Positions 17,326-26,092 of a DNA stretch of 64,000 nucleotides are shown here, one piece after another. Numbering within the stretch: the first letter of the stretch is position 1; each line of letters begins with the position of its first letter. A model generated the notes under the pieces. It ran no database searches. It saw nothing but the letters and a program-made list of their open reading frames with translations, and was not told the DNA's origin. The position numbers and the translations under genes were made by a program. The stretch is from positions 854,001-918,000 of the forward strand of contig NZ_CP029002.1 of NCBI RefSeq assembly GCF_003073375.1. Reading direction: 5' to 3'. The stretch is from Lysinibacillus sp. 2017 (GTDB lineage: Bacteria > Bacillota > Bacilli > Bacillales_A > Planococcaceae).

Positions 17326-18530
17326 ATACGAATAGGCGGGATTTTATAATCTTCGCCTATTTTTTTATTGGAAAATTGTGCGATTCCAAGTTGATACATT
17401 TCAGTTGCGCGTAAATCAATTTCTAAAATAGGGTCGTTTACAGCTGCGACACGGCTTATTAATGGCAATGATAGCGATTTTTTGATACTTGAAATATATT
17501 GTTGGCCTGCCTTTGTCATCCCTAAAATCCGTATGAAAGAAGCCTCCGTATGCGCATGGAGTTGTTCTTTTGTAATGCCAGTGTAAATATGTGTAAGCAT
17601 ACGTTGTAGGCGTGTCCATGTATAACGCTTTGATTTAAGTGCATTCATAAAATCAGTGTACGTTTCACTTGCTCGAGCGTGCTTAATTAAAGAATTCTCC
17701 AATCCTTCTGAAACATCCGCATATTGTTTTAATTGAGCAGGTGTGTGGCGTAAAATGGCGTATTTTAACAAGGGCCAAAAGCTCTCCCAACTCGCGAATT
17801 TACTGTGTATATCCTGCCATTTTTCCAACTGTTCGACACTGGCTCTTGGTAAATAATGTGCAATTTCGTGTAAAGATTGTCCACTAAAGAGTGCTTGGCG
17901 AATACCAGTTGCACTTGCGATTTGACTGTGTACATCAATCGCATCATGATAGCCTGCTGCAATACGCTGGATCGTTGCGGGCTTCATCGTACAATGCAGT
18001 TTTTCCATTGCTTCTACATAATGAAATCCTAAAATATTATTTGGTTGAGCTAAATCAATGTATGAATTAGGATGAAGCTGTTTAAGCTGTTCATAAGCTG
18101 TATGAAGTGCTTGAGGATAGCTTGTCCCTAATTGAACACTTTCTTTAATGAGTTGATCGTATAGGGTGCGATTTGCTTCGATTAATTGAAAGCTATTCAA
18201 AAAGGGCTCAATAGACCCCTGTTCGCTTCCAAACGCTAACGTAGTACACTTTATTGCTTCGAGTAATTGGACTGCTCCTGAAGCAAATTGATTCGCTTGA
18301 GCTGTACTGAAAATGTATGGTAATTCGATAACGACATCGACACCGCTCTCAAGTGCCATTTTTGTACGATACCATTTATCGACAAGCGCTGGTTCTCCAC
18401 GTTGCAAAAATTGTCCACTCATTACTGCTACAGCGACGTCAGATTCTGTCGTGCTTTTTGCTTCCTGTACATGATGTAAATGTCCGTTATGAAAAGGGTT
18501 GTATTCAACAACAATTCCTACAGCTTGCAT
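17322..18530 (-). CDS. tmcAL: tRNA(Met) cytidine acetate ligase TmcAL
   Basis: A 402-residue enzyme (formerly YlbM) that activates acetate with ATP to form N4-acetylcytidine at the wobble base of elongator tRNA-Met. The nucleotidyltransferase-like N-terminus has VGIVVEYNPFHNGHLHHV and the MSGQFLQRGEPALVDKW segment, both diagnostic. An AGGAGG-like site precedes the ATG at 18530. It is convergent with ylbL, sharing four bases, with no room for a terminator between them. Confidence 0.93.
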   Translation of the reverse strand: MQAVGIVVEYNPFHNGHLHHVQEAKSTTESDVAVAVMSGQFLQRGEPALVDKWYRTKMALESGVDVVIELPYIFSTAQANQFASGAVQLLEAIKCTTLAFGSEQGSIEPFLNSFQLIEANRTLYDQLIKESVQLGTSYPQALHTAYEQLKQLHPNSYIDLAQPNNILGFHYVEAMEKLHCTMKPATIQRIAAGYHDAIDVHSQIASATGIRQALFSGQSLHEIAHYLPRASVEQLEKWQDIHSKFASWESFWPLLKYAILRHTPAQLKQYADVSEGLENSLIKHARASETYTDFMNALKSKRYTWTRLQRMLTHIYTGITKEQLHAHTEASFIRILGMTKAGQQYISSIKKSLSLPLISRVAAVNDPILEIDLRATEMYQLGIAQFSNKKIGEDYKIPPIRI

Positions 18531-18662
18531 AAAAATCCTCCTTACGATAAAATCAATTGTTATTGGTATAGAAATTTATAATCAAAATAAAATATTCTAT
18601 GCAAAAAAAATAGAATTTAACTTGATTATAAGCACGAAATTAAAGAGTGACAAGAAATTATC

Positions 18663-18691
18663 TTGACATCTTTTTTTGAACGCTATATAAT
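18663..18691 (+). promoter_or_regulatory. Consensus SigA promoter for ylbN-rpmF
   Basis: A perfect TTGACA (18663-18668), a 17-base spacer and a perfect TATAAT (18686-18691), 29 bases before ylbN. It is the best match to consensus in the window, as expected for a ribosomal protein transcript. The remaining 130 bases back to tmcAL hold nothing recognisable. Confidence 0.9.
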
Positions 18692-18720
18692 CAACATTGT
18701 TGTCTCGAGGTGATTAACGA

Positions 18721-19254
18721 ATGAAATGGTCAATTCATCAATTATCGAAGTTTCGTAAAGACGGAATGCCACTTGATACCTATGTCGAGTTGAATGATGT
18801 AAAATCACGTAACTCTGATATCCGTAACGTTTCACCCGTTCATGTAAAAGGGCTATGTACTTTTGGTGCATCGCAAATGACTTGTCAATTAACGATTAGC
18901 GCTACATTGACGCTTCCATGTGCTCGCACGTGGGAAGATGTTGAATACCCTGTGAACATTGAAACAGTTGAAATTTTTAGCTGGGTCAGTGAGGAACAAC
19001 GCGGGGATGTTTTTAGCGATATTCACTATATAGTTGGAGACGTTATTGACATGAAGCCAGTTCTTGAAGATTTAATTCTTCTTGAGGTGCCGATGCAAGT
19101 ATTCAAAGAGAATACCGAAGGACAAGTGCTAGGTGGTAAAGACTGGTCCTATTCAACGGATGAAGATGTAGAAAAAGCTAAGGAAGTTGACGAACCAAAA
19201 TTGGATCCAAGACTGGCTGCTTTAGCTAAGTATTTTGATCAAACAGATGAATAA
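18721..19254 (+). CDS. ylbN: DUF177 (YceD family) protein
   Basis: A 177-residue soluble protein of the DUF177/YceD family, nearly always encoded just before rpmF; a role linked to 23S rRNA or large-subunit maturation is inferred for the family. The conserved cysteine region [17 protein letters not shown] and the acidic terminal part with [12 protein letters not shown] are visible. GAGGTGA precedes the ATG. It is cotranscribed with rpmF from the consensus promoter. Confidence 0.9.
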   Translation: MKWSIHQLSKFRKDGMPLDTYVELNDVKSRNSDIRNVSPVHVKGLCTFGASQMTCQLTISATLTLPCARTWEDVEYPVNIETVEIFSWVSEEQRGDVFSDIHYIVGDVIDMKPVLEDLILLEVPMQVFKENTEGQVLGGKDWSYSTDEDVEKAKEVDEPKLDPRLAALAKYFDQTDE

Positions 19255-19277
19255 CTATCTGTAAGGAGGTGCCAATA

Positions 19278-19451
19278 ATGGCTGTACCAGCTAGAAGAAC
19301 TTCTAAAACTGCAAAAAGAAAGCGTCGTACGCATTTCAAATTAACGTTACCAGGTATGGTAGCTTGCCCAAACTGTGGAGAAGCTAAATTATCTCACCAC
19401 GTTTGCAAAGCTTGCGGACAATACAAAGGTAAAGAAGTAGTAGCGAAATAA
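19278..19451 (+). CDS. rpmF: 50S ribosomal protein L32 (zinc-binding form)
   Basis: A 57-residue basic protein starting [19 protein letters not shown], the canonical L32 N-terminus. Four cysteines in CPNC...CKAC make the zinc-binding (C+) type. ATG 19278 sits after AAGGAGGTG; the in-frame GTG 19269 is part of that ribosome site. It is 23 bases after ylbN and followed by a strong terminator. Confidence 0.97.
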   Translation: MAVPARRTSKTAKRKRRTHFKLTLPGMVACPNCGEAKLSHHVCKACGQYKGKEVVAK

Positions 19452-19471
19452 TTCAGTATTTACGCTATATA

Positions 19472-19515
19472 AAGACTAGATGAGAGACCATGGCTCTCGT
19501 CTAGTCTTTTTTCTG
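19472..19515 (+). terminator. Terminator after rpmF
   Basis: AAGACTAGATGAGAG pairs with CTCTCGTCTAGTCTT around a short loop and is followed by a run of Ts. Confidence 0.9.
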
Positions 19516-19639
19516 TTTTAAAATAGCTACTTTGCAAATGATTGTCAAATGAAATGGACTCAGATACTATGGTTATTGTAAGAATTGTTTATTAATTATG
19601 ATAGTGTTATTTTGAAATATCAAAATAGGGGATGAGTTC

Positions 19640-20407
19640 ATGGATTATATAATACATAACGAAGATGGCGTATTAACATTTACGATCAATCGGGAAGAAA
19701 AACGAAATGCCATTAACTATGCTGTAATGGATGGTTTAAAGGAAGTAATCACCTATATTAAAGAACATGAGGATGTGCGTTTTTTAGTCATTACTGGTGC
19801 AGGTGAAAAATCATTTTGTTCTGGTGGAGATTTAGCAGAATTTCATAATCTTGAAACAGAAGAACAAGCTTTTGGTATGTTAAGTAAGATGGGGAATATC
19901 TTATACGAATTAGCAACTTTACCAGTTCCGACGATTGCACTTATAAATGGTGCTGCTGTTGGTGGAGGCTGTGAAATTGCAACAGCTTGTGATTTTCGTT
20001 TAATGGCTTCTCATGCAAAGGCTGGCTTTATACAAGGGTCACTCGCGATAACATCTGGTTGGGGCGGCGGAACGTATTTGTTTGAGCGAGGCTTACGTCA
20101 TGACCGGGCGTTGAAAATGCTCGTAGATGCAAAACCATATGATGCACAAACATTATTGGATATTGGCTGGGCGATGCGTGTTTATATAGAGGGAACAAAA
20201 GAGCAAGCGCTAGCTGATTTTATTGAGCATATGGCGAAAGTTCATCCTTCTGTTCATCAGGCATATAAAGAAATTGAATTACGTAAATGGCGAGAACGTA
20301 ATATGTACGAGCGTGTTATGCAAGAAATTGCTGTCTGCGCAAAACTATGGGAATCCGAAGCACATCACGTAGCAGTTAATAATTTTTTAAATAAATCCAA
20401 AAAGTAA
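19640..20407 (+). CDS. Crotonase-fold enoyl-CoA hydratase/isomerase-like protein
   Basis: A 255-residue crotonase-superfamily protein acting on an acyl-CoA thioester. The oxyanion-hole segments are kept (FCSGGDLAEF; GAAVGGGCEIATACDFR). The first catalytic glutamate of hydratases is present in GGGCE. The second, normally in a QPE motif, appears to be serine (FIQGSLAIT). Simple hydratase activity is thus doubtful and the substrate cannot be told. GGGGATGAG precedes the ATG. It is a single-gene unit between two terminators; a coenzyme A carboxylase pair lies 600 bases downstream. Confidence 0.8.
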   Translation: MDYIIHNEDGVLTFTINREEKRNAINYAVMDGLKEVITYIKEHEDVRFLVITGAGEKSFCSGGDLAEFHNLETEEQAFGMLSKMGNILYELATLPVPTIALINGAAVGGGCEIATACDFRLMASHAKAGFIQGSLAITSGWGGGTYLFERGLRHDRALKMLVDAKPYDAQTLLDIGWAMRVYIEGTKEQALADFIEHMAKVHPSVHQAYKEIELRKWRERNMYERVMQEIAVCAKLWESEAHHVAVNNFLNKSKK

Positions 20408-20414
20408 TACTAGC

Positions 20415-20452
20415 GAGCAAGCACAAATCTATTTTTGTGGTTGCTCTTTTTT
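20415..20452 (+). terminator. Terminator after the crotonase gene
   Basis: GAGCAAGCACAAA pairs with TTTGTGGTTGCTC (one G-T pair), followed by six Ts. Confidence 0.85.
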
Positions 20453-20473
20453 ATTCTATTTCATTCCCCCGTG

Positions 20474-20481
20474 CATATAGT
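20474..20481 (+). promoter_or_regulatory. Possible SigE-type -10 element before gerR
   Basis: CATATAGT resembles the SigE -10 (CATACAAT-like), 26 bases before the gerR start. The -35 region (around TATTCTAT) is a poor match. B. subtilis gerR is SigE-dependent, which makes the site plausible but unproven. Confidence 0.25.
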
Positions 20482-20506
20482 AGTAAAAAATATGAGGTGG
20501 TGCATG

Positions 20507-20896
20507 ATGGAACAAAAAAGAAGGAAAGACCAATGGACTTTAGCAGATGATGAAAAGCTTGCGGAAATTGTTATTCAAACAGTTCAAAATGGACGCACAC
20601 AGCTCGAAGCGTTTGAACAAGCTGCACAGGCGTTGAATCGTACGAAGCAAGCGTGTGGGTTTCGATGGAATAAGACGTTACGAGCGCAGTATGGACAAGT
20701 TTTAAATAGTGTTAGAAAACGTCCTAAACAATTAATGCGCAGTCATTTAAAGTTAGCATTATCAAGTTTTGAAGAATTAACAGAAGCTTATAATGATTTA
20801 GAAATGAAATACTCGGAGCTTCAAACCGAATATGAAAAGGTTTTAAAGTGGATGCAACAAGGCGCTTTACTAATAAGGGAAAAAACAAATCAATGA
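20507..20896 (+). CDS. gerR: RsfA/GerR family sporulation transcription factor
   Basis: A 129-residue DNA-binding protein (YlbO in B. subtilis). The N-terminal Myb/SANT-like domain is QWTLADDEKLAEIVIQT..., with the family signature NRTKQACGFRWNK. The C-terminal third is a coiled coil (FEELTEAYNDLEMKYSEL). In B. subtilis GerR is a mother-cell regulator that represses or activates part of the SigE regulon. ATG 20507 follows GAGGTGG by six bases; the longer frame from 20435 has no ribosome site. Confidence 0.87.
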   Translation: MEQKRRKDQWTLADDEKLAEIVIQTVQNGRTQLEAFEQAAQALNRTKQACGFRWNKTLRAQYGQVLNSVRKRPKQLMRSHLKLALSSFEELTEAYNDLEMKYSELQTEYEKVLKWMQQGALLIREKTNQ

Positions 20897-20943
20897 GTTT
20901 TATTTGAATATTAGAGAAATAATAATATTATTCGAGAAAATAT

Positions 20944-20973
20944 TTGTATTTAAATTTAAAGCTAGCTTACAAT
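20944..20973 (+). promoter_or_regulatory. Putative SigA promoter for the biotin carboxylase pair
   Basis: -35 TTGTAT (20944-20949), an 18-base spacer and -10 TACAAT (20968-20973), 55 bases before the carrier gene. Confidence 0.45.
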
Positions 20974-21028
20974 AGGATAGAAACATAGCGCTTTTTCGCG
21001 CAAATATCTTCTATTAGGGGGAATTATA

Positions 21029-21241
21029 ATGGCAGAAGTAAAAGCACAAATGGCAGGAACAGTTTTTGAGGTAAGTGTAAAAGAAGGCGGTAGTGTAACA
21101 AAGGGGCAGACACTTATCATTTTAGAATCTATGAAAATGGAAATTGCACATGATTCAGAAAGTGATGGAACAGTAGTGAAGATCCATGTAACTGAAGGAG
21201 ATTTTGTTGAAGAAAATGATGTATTAGTGGAACTAGCTTAA
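21029..21241 (+). CDS. Biotin carboxyl carrier protein (stand-alone biotinyl domain)
   Basis: A 70-residue biotinyl domain with the attachment motif ESMKM (Lys36 is the predicted biotinylated residue). It is the carrier that ferries CO2 to the carboxyltransferase encoded 20 bases downstream. It resembles the short YngHB-type carriers of Bacillus rather than the ~160-residue AccB of fatty acid synthesis. AGGGGGAAT precedes the ATG. No biotin carboxylase gene is nearby, so that subunit must come from elsewhere. Confidence 0.9.
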   Translation: MAEVKAQMAGTVFEVSVKEGGSVTKGQTLIILESMKMEIAHDSESDGTVVKIHVTEGDFVEENDVLVELA

Positions 21242-21260
21242 TCGCCAGGGGGAGAAATGC

Positions 21261-22799
21261 ATGACGCAGTCAACATATAATAATCACTTACAACAAAAAA
21301 TTGACACCATCAATGCAGGTGGTCAATCAAAATATCATGAAAAGTTAAAAGAAACGAACAAATTATTTGTGCGTGACCGCTTGAAGCTATTGTTTGATGA
21401 CGGGCAATATGAAGAAGATGGACGTTTTGCAAATTGCGAAGCGGGCGATTTACCAGCAGATGGCGTCGTGACAGCAATTGGTCAAATTGATGGGCAAACT
21501 GTATGTGTTATGGCCAATGATTCGACAATTAAAGCAGGTTCTTGGGGTTCACGCACAGTTGAAAAAATTATTCGAATTCAAGAAACGGCAGAGAAATTAC
21601 AAGTGCCAATTTTATACTTAGTAGATTCTGCGGGAGCACGCATTACCGATCAATTGAAGATGTTCCCTGGCAGACGTGGTGCGGGGCGAATTTTCCACAA
21701 TCAAGTTCGTATGAGTGGGATGGTACCTCAAATTTGTATTCTATTCGGTCCATCAGCTGCAGGTGGGGCTTATATTCCTGCATTTTGTGACATTGTTATC
21801 ATGGTGGATGGCAATGCTTCTATGTATTTAGGCTCGCCGCGTATGGCAGAAAAAGTTATTGGAGAAAAAGTAACGTTAGAGGAAATGGGCGGCGCGCGCA
21901 TGCACTGTACAGTAAGTGGCTGTGGAGATGTACTTGCGGAAAATGAAGAGCAGGCAATACTGCATGCTCGCCGCTATATTAGCTATTTCCCTGCGAACTT
22001 TGCGGAGTTTCCTCCACTTGAAGAAGTGAAGGCACCAATTGCTAGTAAACCGTTAGAAGAAATCATTCCAGAAAATCAAAACGCACCATTTGATATGTAT
22101 GAATGCATTGACCAATTAATTGATGCTGATAGTTTCTTTGAAGTTAAAAAATTATTTGCACCAGAGCTTATTACAGGCTTAGCAAGAATTGACGGGCAAG
22201 TAGTTGGAATTGTTGCGAATCAGCCAAAAGTAAAAGGCGGCGTTCTATTTGTAGATTCTGCGGATAAGGCATCGAAGTTTATTACATTATGTGATGCCTT
22301 TTCAATTCCGCTGTTATTTTTAGCGGATGTACCAGGCTTTATGATTGGAACAAAGGTAGAACGCGCTGGAATCATTCGTCATGGAGCAAAATTTATTTCC
22401 GCGATGAGTTCGGCAACTGTTCCGAAAATCTCGGTTATTATTCGTAAAGCGTACGGAGCTGGCCTTTATGCGATGTGTGGACCGGCATTTGATCCAGATG
22501 TAGTTATTGCGCTACCGACAGCTCAAATTGCAGTTATGGGTCCTGAAGCGGCTGTGAACGCTGTCTATTCGAATAAAATAGAAGCAATTGTAGATCCGAA
22601 AGAACGTATGCAATTTGTGAAGCAAAAAATCGAAGAGTATAAAGAAGAGATTGATCTTTATAAATTAGCATCGGAAATGGTTATTGATGATATTGTTGCA
22701 CCAAATCAATTGAGAACGACATTGGTTCAACGTTTAAATTATTATAATTCTAAACAAATGGTGCTTCCATATCGAAAACATCCAGTGTATCCAGTATAA
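21261..22799 (+). CDS. Acyl-CoA carboxylase carboxyltransferase subunit
   Basis: A 512-residue carboxyltransferase of the PccB/YngE type, moving carboxyl groups from biotin to an acyl-CoA (propionyl-, methylcrotonyl- or acetyl-CoA cannot be separated here). The N-half has SAGARITDQ and GPSAAGGAYIPAFCD; the C-half has FLADVPGFMIGTKVERAGIIRHGAK and RKAYGAGLYAMCGPAFDPD. GGGGGAGA precedes the ATG. It is cotranscribed with the biotin carrier. This pair replaces ylbP at this point of the B. subtilis gene order. Confidence 0.9.
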   Translation: MTQSTYNNHLQQKIDTINAGGQSKYHEKLKETNKLFVRDRLKLLFDDGQYEEDGRFANCEAGDLPADGVVTAIGQIDGQTVCVMANDSTIKAGSWGSRTVEKIIRIQETAEKLQVPILYLVDSAGARITDQLKMFPGRRGAGRIFHNQVRMSGMVPQICILFGPSAAGGAYIPAFCDIVIMVDGNASMYLGSPRMAEKVIGEKVTLEEMGGARMHCTVSGCGDVLAENEEQAILHARRYISYFPANFAEFPPLEEVKAPIASKPLEEIIPENQNAPFDMYECIDQLIDADSFFEVKKLFAPELITGLARIDGQVVGIVANQPKVKGGVLFVDSADKASKFITLCDAFSIPLLFLADVPGFMIGTKVERAGIIRHGAKFISAMSSATVPKISVIIRKAYGAGLYAMCGPAFDPDVVIALPTAQIAVMGPEAAVNAVYSNKIEAIVDPKERMQFVKQKIEEYKEEIDLYKLASEMVIDDIVAPNQLRTTLVQRLNYYNSKQMVLPYRKHPVYPV

Positions 22800-22813
22800 T
22801 AGAGTTAGCTGAG

Positions 22814-22840
22814 GGTCTGTCTTGAAGGCAGACCTTTTTA
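22814..22840 (+). terminator. Terminator after the carboxyltransferase gene
   Basis: GGTCTGTC / GGCAGACC stem with a TTGAA loop and five Ts. Confidence 0.85.
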
Positions 22841-22867
22841 ATTCGAAAAAAATTTGAGGTATAATAA

Positions 22868-23758
22868 ATGCAAATTGAAATCATTGGCGCGGGCGCTGTG
22901 GGATTATTATTAGCAAGTTTTTATGCGGAAAACGGAGCGGAAGTTCGTCTCATTACAAGAGCGAAAAATAAGCAGGAAAAATACATACAAATTAAGCGAA
23001 CAAATACAGATGCAACTACGCAGTTTTTTCAAGTGGAGGAAGCATCAACTATTCGTCAAGATACGGATTTAGTCATCATTGCTGTGAAGTATGGACAATT
23101 ACAACAGGTATATGAGCAGTTAAAAACAATTCGTTCTACGATACCGCTTTTATTTGTTCAAAACGGCATTGCGCATTTCGAAGAAGCGATGCAATTAGAA
23201 CAGCAGAACATAGCCTTTAGTTCCGTTCAATTTGGTGCACAGAAGCTAGATGTCCATCATGTTGCACATAAAGGTATGGGGTTGATGAAAATTGCGGTAG
23301 GAAAAGGAGAGCTCTCGAAATTTTCTATAGTAAAATCGTTTTCGAGCGACCTGCTACCCATTTTGTTTGAGTTAGATGCAGAAGCCATGCTTATGGAAAA
23401 AGCATTATTAAATAGCTTTATTAATCCGTTAACTGCCATTCTTCGGGTAAAAAATGGTCAGCTAATTGAGCAAAACAATGCTTTTCAATTATTAAAAAGT
23501 TTATATAATGAAATAATAGATACGTTTCCTCAATATGCCGATACTTTTCAATTTGAACAGGTGGTCGGGCTATGTGAGAAAACGTCGCAAAATACATCGT
23601 CTATGTTAGCAGACATTCAAGCAGGTAGAAAAACAGAAATTGATACCATTGTTGGCGCTATTTTAAAAAAAGCGCATATACAAAATAAGCAAATGCCAAT
23701 GTTACAAACGCTTTATATGCTGGTAAAAGCGTTTGAGGAGAGCGGTGAGACAATGTGA
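22868..23758 (+). CDS. panE: 2-dehydropantoate 2-reductase family protein
   Basis: A 296-residue ketopantoate reductase-like enzyme (YlbQ position). The Rossmann motif IIGAGAVGLLLASFYAENGAEV is at the N-terminus; the catalytic lysine and substrate segment is in LLNSFINPLTAILRVKNG, with Asn and Asp/Glu residues further on. It would make pantoate for coenzyme A using NADPH, linking with coaD upstream. Sequence identity to true PanE is modest in this family, so substrate assignment is by synteny. Its stop overlaps the next ATG. Confidence 0.83.
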   Translation: MQIEIIGAGAVGLLLASFYAENGAEVRLITRAKNKQEKYIQIKRTNTDATTQFFQVEEASTIRQDTDLVIIAVKYGQLQQVYEQLKTIRSTIPLLFVQNGIAHFEEAMQLEQQNIAFSSVQFGAQKLDVHHVAHKGMGLMKIAVGKGELSKFSIVKSFSSDLLPILFELDAEAMLMEKALLNSFINPLTAILRVKNGQLIEQNNAFQLLKSLYNEIIDTFPQYADTFQFEQVVGLCEKTSQNTSSMLADIQAGRKTEIDTIVGAILKKAHIQNKQMPMLQTLYMLVKAFEESGETM

Positions 23759-24150
23759 TGTTAGTTGTTCAATTTGTATTAGCAACCATAATATTATGTC
23801 CAATTCTTGCATTTATCGTGACACAAATTATTTGTCGTAAAATTCGACTGGGTAAGCATAAAGCAATTGGTTATTCAGCGGATGTAACGACAGGGTTATT
23901 GTTTTTTTCTGTGCCAATCGCCATCCAAGCTTTATGGGATAAGTCAGTAGTTATCCCTGTATTAGTTACGGCGCTTATTATAGCAATTCTTTTTACATAT
24001 ATTGATTGGCGAACAAAGAAGGAAATCGAAGTAAAACCGCTATTTAAAAAAATATGGCGCATTTATTTTATCCTTTTAAGTATTACATATTTTTTAATAT
24101 GGGCAGTTGGTTTAACACACTCAGTAATTATTTTTATGATGGTGGATTAA
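23758..24150 (+). CDS. DUF3397 membrane protein
   Basis: A 130-residue protein with four hydrophobic helices and basic loops (CRKIRLGKHKAIGYSADVT, IDWRTKKEIE). The pattern fits the DUF3397 family, found in Bacillales beside bshC and the dcw cluster. No function is known. ATG 23758 shares its A with the panE stop codon, so it is coupled to panE. Confidence 0.75.
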   Translation: MLVVQFVLATIILCPILAFIVTQIICRKIRLGKHKAIGYSADVTTGLLFFSVPIAIQALWDKSVVIPVLVTALIIAILFTYIDWRTKKEIEVKPLFKKIWRIYFILLSITYFLIWAVGLTHSVIIFMMVD

Positions 24151-24301
24151 ACGAAGGCATTTTCTTTTTACTATGCGTACATAACAGTTAAAATGAAAAT
24201 GGATAAAGTGAACCCGACAATCAGTGGGAAGTCATCTCTACTGTTAATACGGGATAAATGAAACAAATATATAGTTTGTTACTGAGTAGAGGAGAATTTC
24301 A

Positions 24302-25918
24302 ATGAAGCTGGAACAAATACAATCCCCAGTGAATAATAAATTATTAGCGGATTATTGGGCTGAAAATACAGCGATACATTCATTTTTTGATTATCAATAC
24401 AATGAGCAGGCCTTTTACGAACGTGCGACCTATTTACAAAACAAAACGCATCGTTCTGAACAACTAGCTCAAATTATACGCGAATATATGTCACAATACG
24501 GCGTATCTGAAAAGGTAAATGAACATTTAATAGAGTTAGAACAAGGTGCGCTTGTTATTGTAGGCGGTCAGCAATCAGGATTATTAACGGGGCCGCTCTA
24601 TTCCGTGCATAAGGCGATTTCAGTTATTCTCTTAGCAAAACAGCAACGTGAAAAATTGAGTATACCCGTTGTACCAATGTTTTGGATTGCTGGAGAAGAC
24701 CACGATATTGAAGAAATTAATCATACGTATACGATCGTTGATGCAGAAGTAAAAAAGCGTGGCTATAGCGAACGCTCAAAATTTAAAACAATGGCTTCAA
24801 CGACTGTGTTGAATCAAGAAGCCATACAACAATTTATTGCGACTGTTTTTAAAGATTTTGGAGAAACGCAATATACGGAACAATTATTAAATACAGTTTT
24901 AGCACATGCAAATAGCAGTTCAACATTCACAGATTTCTTCACAAGATTAATGAATGATCTATTTAAAAATCATGGCTTGCTGTTATTAGATGCGACGTAC
25001 GGTCCATTCCGTCAATACGAAAAGGCCTATTTTGAAGCAATCATTAAAAATAATGAAGAAATTGCCCATAAAGTTGTTGCGCAAGAAGAAAAATTAGTAC
25101 AAGCAGGTTATTCGATGCCGATTGGTGCAACAAAACAAAATGCTAACTTGTTTTACGTGAAAGATGGGGAACGCTTTTTACTTGAACGTAAAGAGGGTCG
25201 CTTTAAAAATGTTCTAGCTCACGCAAATTTCTCGAAAGAGGATTTATTGGGACTAGCTAAAAATGAGCCGCAGCTACTAAGCAACAATGTTGTGACGCGT
25301 CCACTTATGCAAGAAATGACGATTCCTGTATTATCGTTTGTTGGTGGACCTGGAGAGTTAGCTTATTGGGCTACGTTAAAGCCAGCGTTTGAAACACTAA
25401 ATTTACAAATGCCGATTTTTGCACCAAGAATGAATATTACGATGCTGACAAGACAAGTTCAAACGCTATTACAGCAAAATAATATAACAGTTGAACAAGC
25501 AATAAATAATGGAGTCGAACAAAAATTAGCGAAGTTTGTTGAAAGTATTCAAGATGAAAAGTCTCAGCAATTAATCGAACAAATGAATGACCAACTCGCA
25601 GAACAATATGAGCAACTTTCGACATATTTACAGCAAGGAAATTATCATTTAGAGTCGTTAATTAAAAAAAATAAAGATTATCATGAACGACAGTTCCGCT
25701 ATCTACAGGAAAAAATTAAACAGCAAGATACGGAAAAACATGATGTGGCCATTCGTCAATACAAAACAATTCAGTCAGAGCTTTACCCGAATGGTGGCTA
25801 TCAAGAACGGGTGTACAGTCCATATCAATATATGAATGTATATGGATCGACATTAATTGATGATTTACTGTCGTTAGATATGGAAATTTCTAATCGACAT
25901 AATATTGTATCGCTATAA
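24302..25918 (+). CDS. bshC: Bacillithiol biosynthesis cysteine-adding enzyme BshC
   Basis: A 538-residue putative cysteine ligase that adds cysteine to GlcN-malate in the last step of bacillithiol synthesis. Signatures are VIVGGQQSGLLTGPLYSVHKA, VPMFWIAGEDHDIEEINH and the VLSFVGGPGELAYWA segment; a coiled coil lies at about residues 410-500. GAGGAGAA precedes the ATG. It occupies the position just before mraZ, as in B. subtilis (yllA). The 150 bases upstream hold no element I can name. Confidence 0.94.
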   Translation: MKLEQIQSPVNNKLLADYWAENTAIHSFFDYQYNEQAFYERATYLQNKTHRSEQLAQIIREYMSQYGVSEKVNEHLIELEQGALVIVGGQQSGLLTGPLYSVHKAISVILLAKQQREKLSIPVVPMFWIAGEDHDIEEINHTYTIVDAEVKKRGYSERSKFKTMASTTVLNQEAIQQFIATVFKDFGETQYTEQLLNTVLAHANSSSTFTDFFTRLMNDLFKNHGLLLLDATYGPFRQYEKAYFEAIIKNNEEIAHKVVAQEEKLVQAGYSMPIGATKQNANLFYVKDGERFLLERKEGRFKNVLAHANFSKEDLLGLAKNEPQLLSNNVVTRPLMQEMTIPVLSFVGGPGELAYWATLKPAFETLNLQMPIFAPRMNITMLTRQVQTLLQQNNITVEQAINNGVEQKLAKFVESIQDEKSQQLIEQMNDQLAEQYEQLSTYLQQGNYHLESLIKKNKDYHERQFRYLQEKIKQQDTEKHDVAIRQYKTIQSELYPNGGYQERVYSPYQYMNVYGSTLIDDLLSLDMEISNRHNIVSL

Positions 25919-25923
25919 AATAG

Positions 25924-25955
25924 AAGAGTTACCTCGTAATGAGGTAACTCTTTTT
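25924..25955 (+). terminator. Terminator after bshC
   Basis: AGAGTTACCTC / GAGGTAACTCT perfect 11-base stem with a GTAAT loop and a run of five Ts, five bases after the bshC stop. Confidence 0.9.
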
Positions 25956-26038
25956 ATGTCTTTTGGCACCGAACGTATGTGTGAGAATATGCTTATTTAC
26001 TCGATTTTTCTATATTGGAAGGAGAAATGGCAAAATCA

Positions 26039-26082
26039 GTGGTGGAAAGTGGGGGGATGTGGTACATTATTTACTAAAGTGG
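26039..26082 (+). promoter_or_regulatory. MraZ operator: GTGG repeats on a 10-base period
   Basis: GTGG occurs at 26039, 26049, 26059 and 26079, all on one helical phase, with AAAGTGG at 26046 and 26076. MraZ of other bacteria binds direct repeats of this kind with this spacing in its own promoter, so autoregulation of the division cluster is inferred. The last copy overlaps the mraZ ribosome site. Confidence 0.7.
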
Positions 26083-26092
26083 GGTGAGTAGC

